DNA of 13,007 nucleotides from an uncultured Acetatifactor sp. (GTDB lineage Bacteria; Bacillota; Clostridia; Lachnospirales; Lachnospiraceae), in the NCBI GenBank assembly GCA_910586775.1, contig CAJUJN010000107.1:1-13007 (forward strand), read 5' to 3'. The translations under genes were made by a program, and so were the position numbers. The stretch's first letter is position 1; the number at the start of each line of letters is the position of its first letter. Positions 13,002 to 13,007 of the stretch are shown here, piece after piece. The notes beneath the pieces are model-generated. The model saw only the letters and a program-made list of their open reading frames with translations. It did not search any database and was not told the origin of the DNA.

Positions 13002-13007
13002 CTGCAT

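Noticed and set aside
1..13007. CRISPR array, transposase, tRNA or rRNA genes, prophage integrase
   Set aside because: No regularly spaced direct repeats of CRISPR size, no transposase or integrase motifs and no tRNA cloverleaf or rRNA-like sequence were found on either strand.

Overview
The window looks like chromosomal DNA of a low-to-mid GC Gram-positive anaerobe in the Clostridia, most likely a Lachnospiraceae-type gut bacterium. This rests on AGGAGG-type ribosome binding sites, a GHKL/LytTR two-component pair beside paired ABC exporters, and a small hydrophobic type I toxin-like gene. The taxonomic call is inference from gene style; no database search was possible.

Left part, minus strand (112-9100). 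ftsH (membrane AAA+ zinc protease) lies alone behind its own promoter and a terminator-like hairpin. Upstream is a compact module that looks like a type I toxin-antitoxin locus: a 29-residue membrane peptide gene (2912-3001) and, on the opposite strand, a predicted antisense RNA of about 100 nt (2823-2921) with its own promoter. Next comes a four-gene signalling/export cluster transcribed in the order response regulator (LytTR), histidine kinase (GHKL, a single membrane helix and no sensor domain), ABC exporter half 1, ABC exporter half 2. The last three are tightly packed. The regulator and kinase are separated by a 190-base gap holding a 15-bp perfect inverted repeat and a possible second promoter. 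Two proteins of this cluster carry unusual Asn/Asp-rich periodic insertions: 5-residue period in the kinase ATP lid, 10-residue period in an ABC linker.

Right part, plus strand (9020-12570). A UPF0371/DUF1846 protein of unknown function is followed, across a 175-base structured gap without an obvious terminator, by pyrG (CTP synthase). After pyrG lies an inverted repeat followed by T5 that probably ends transcription.

Right edge. A degenerate minus-strand gene (12683-12988) is interrupted by TAG. Its first codons lie inside a 47-bp sequence that recurs, perfectly inverted, at the very start of the window (1-47 versus 12955-13001). This is either a real inverted repeat bounding a 13-kb segment or an assembly-edge effect.

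The most interesting parts are the unlisted small-peptide/antisense-RNA locus, the sensor-less kinase with its ABC pair and repeat-expanded proteins, and the inverted end repeats. The other genes (ftsH, pyrG, DUF1846) are ordinary members of well-known families.
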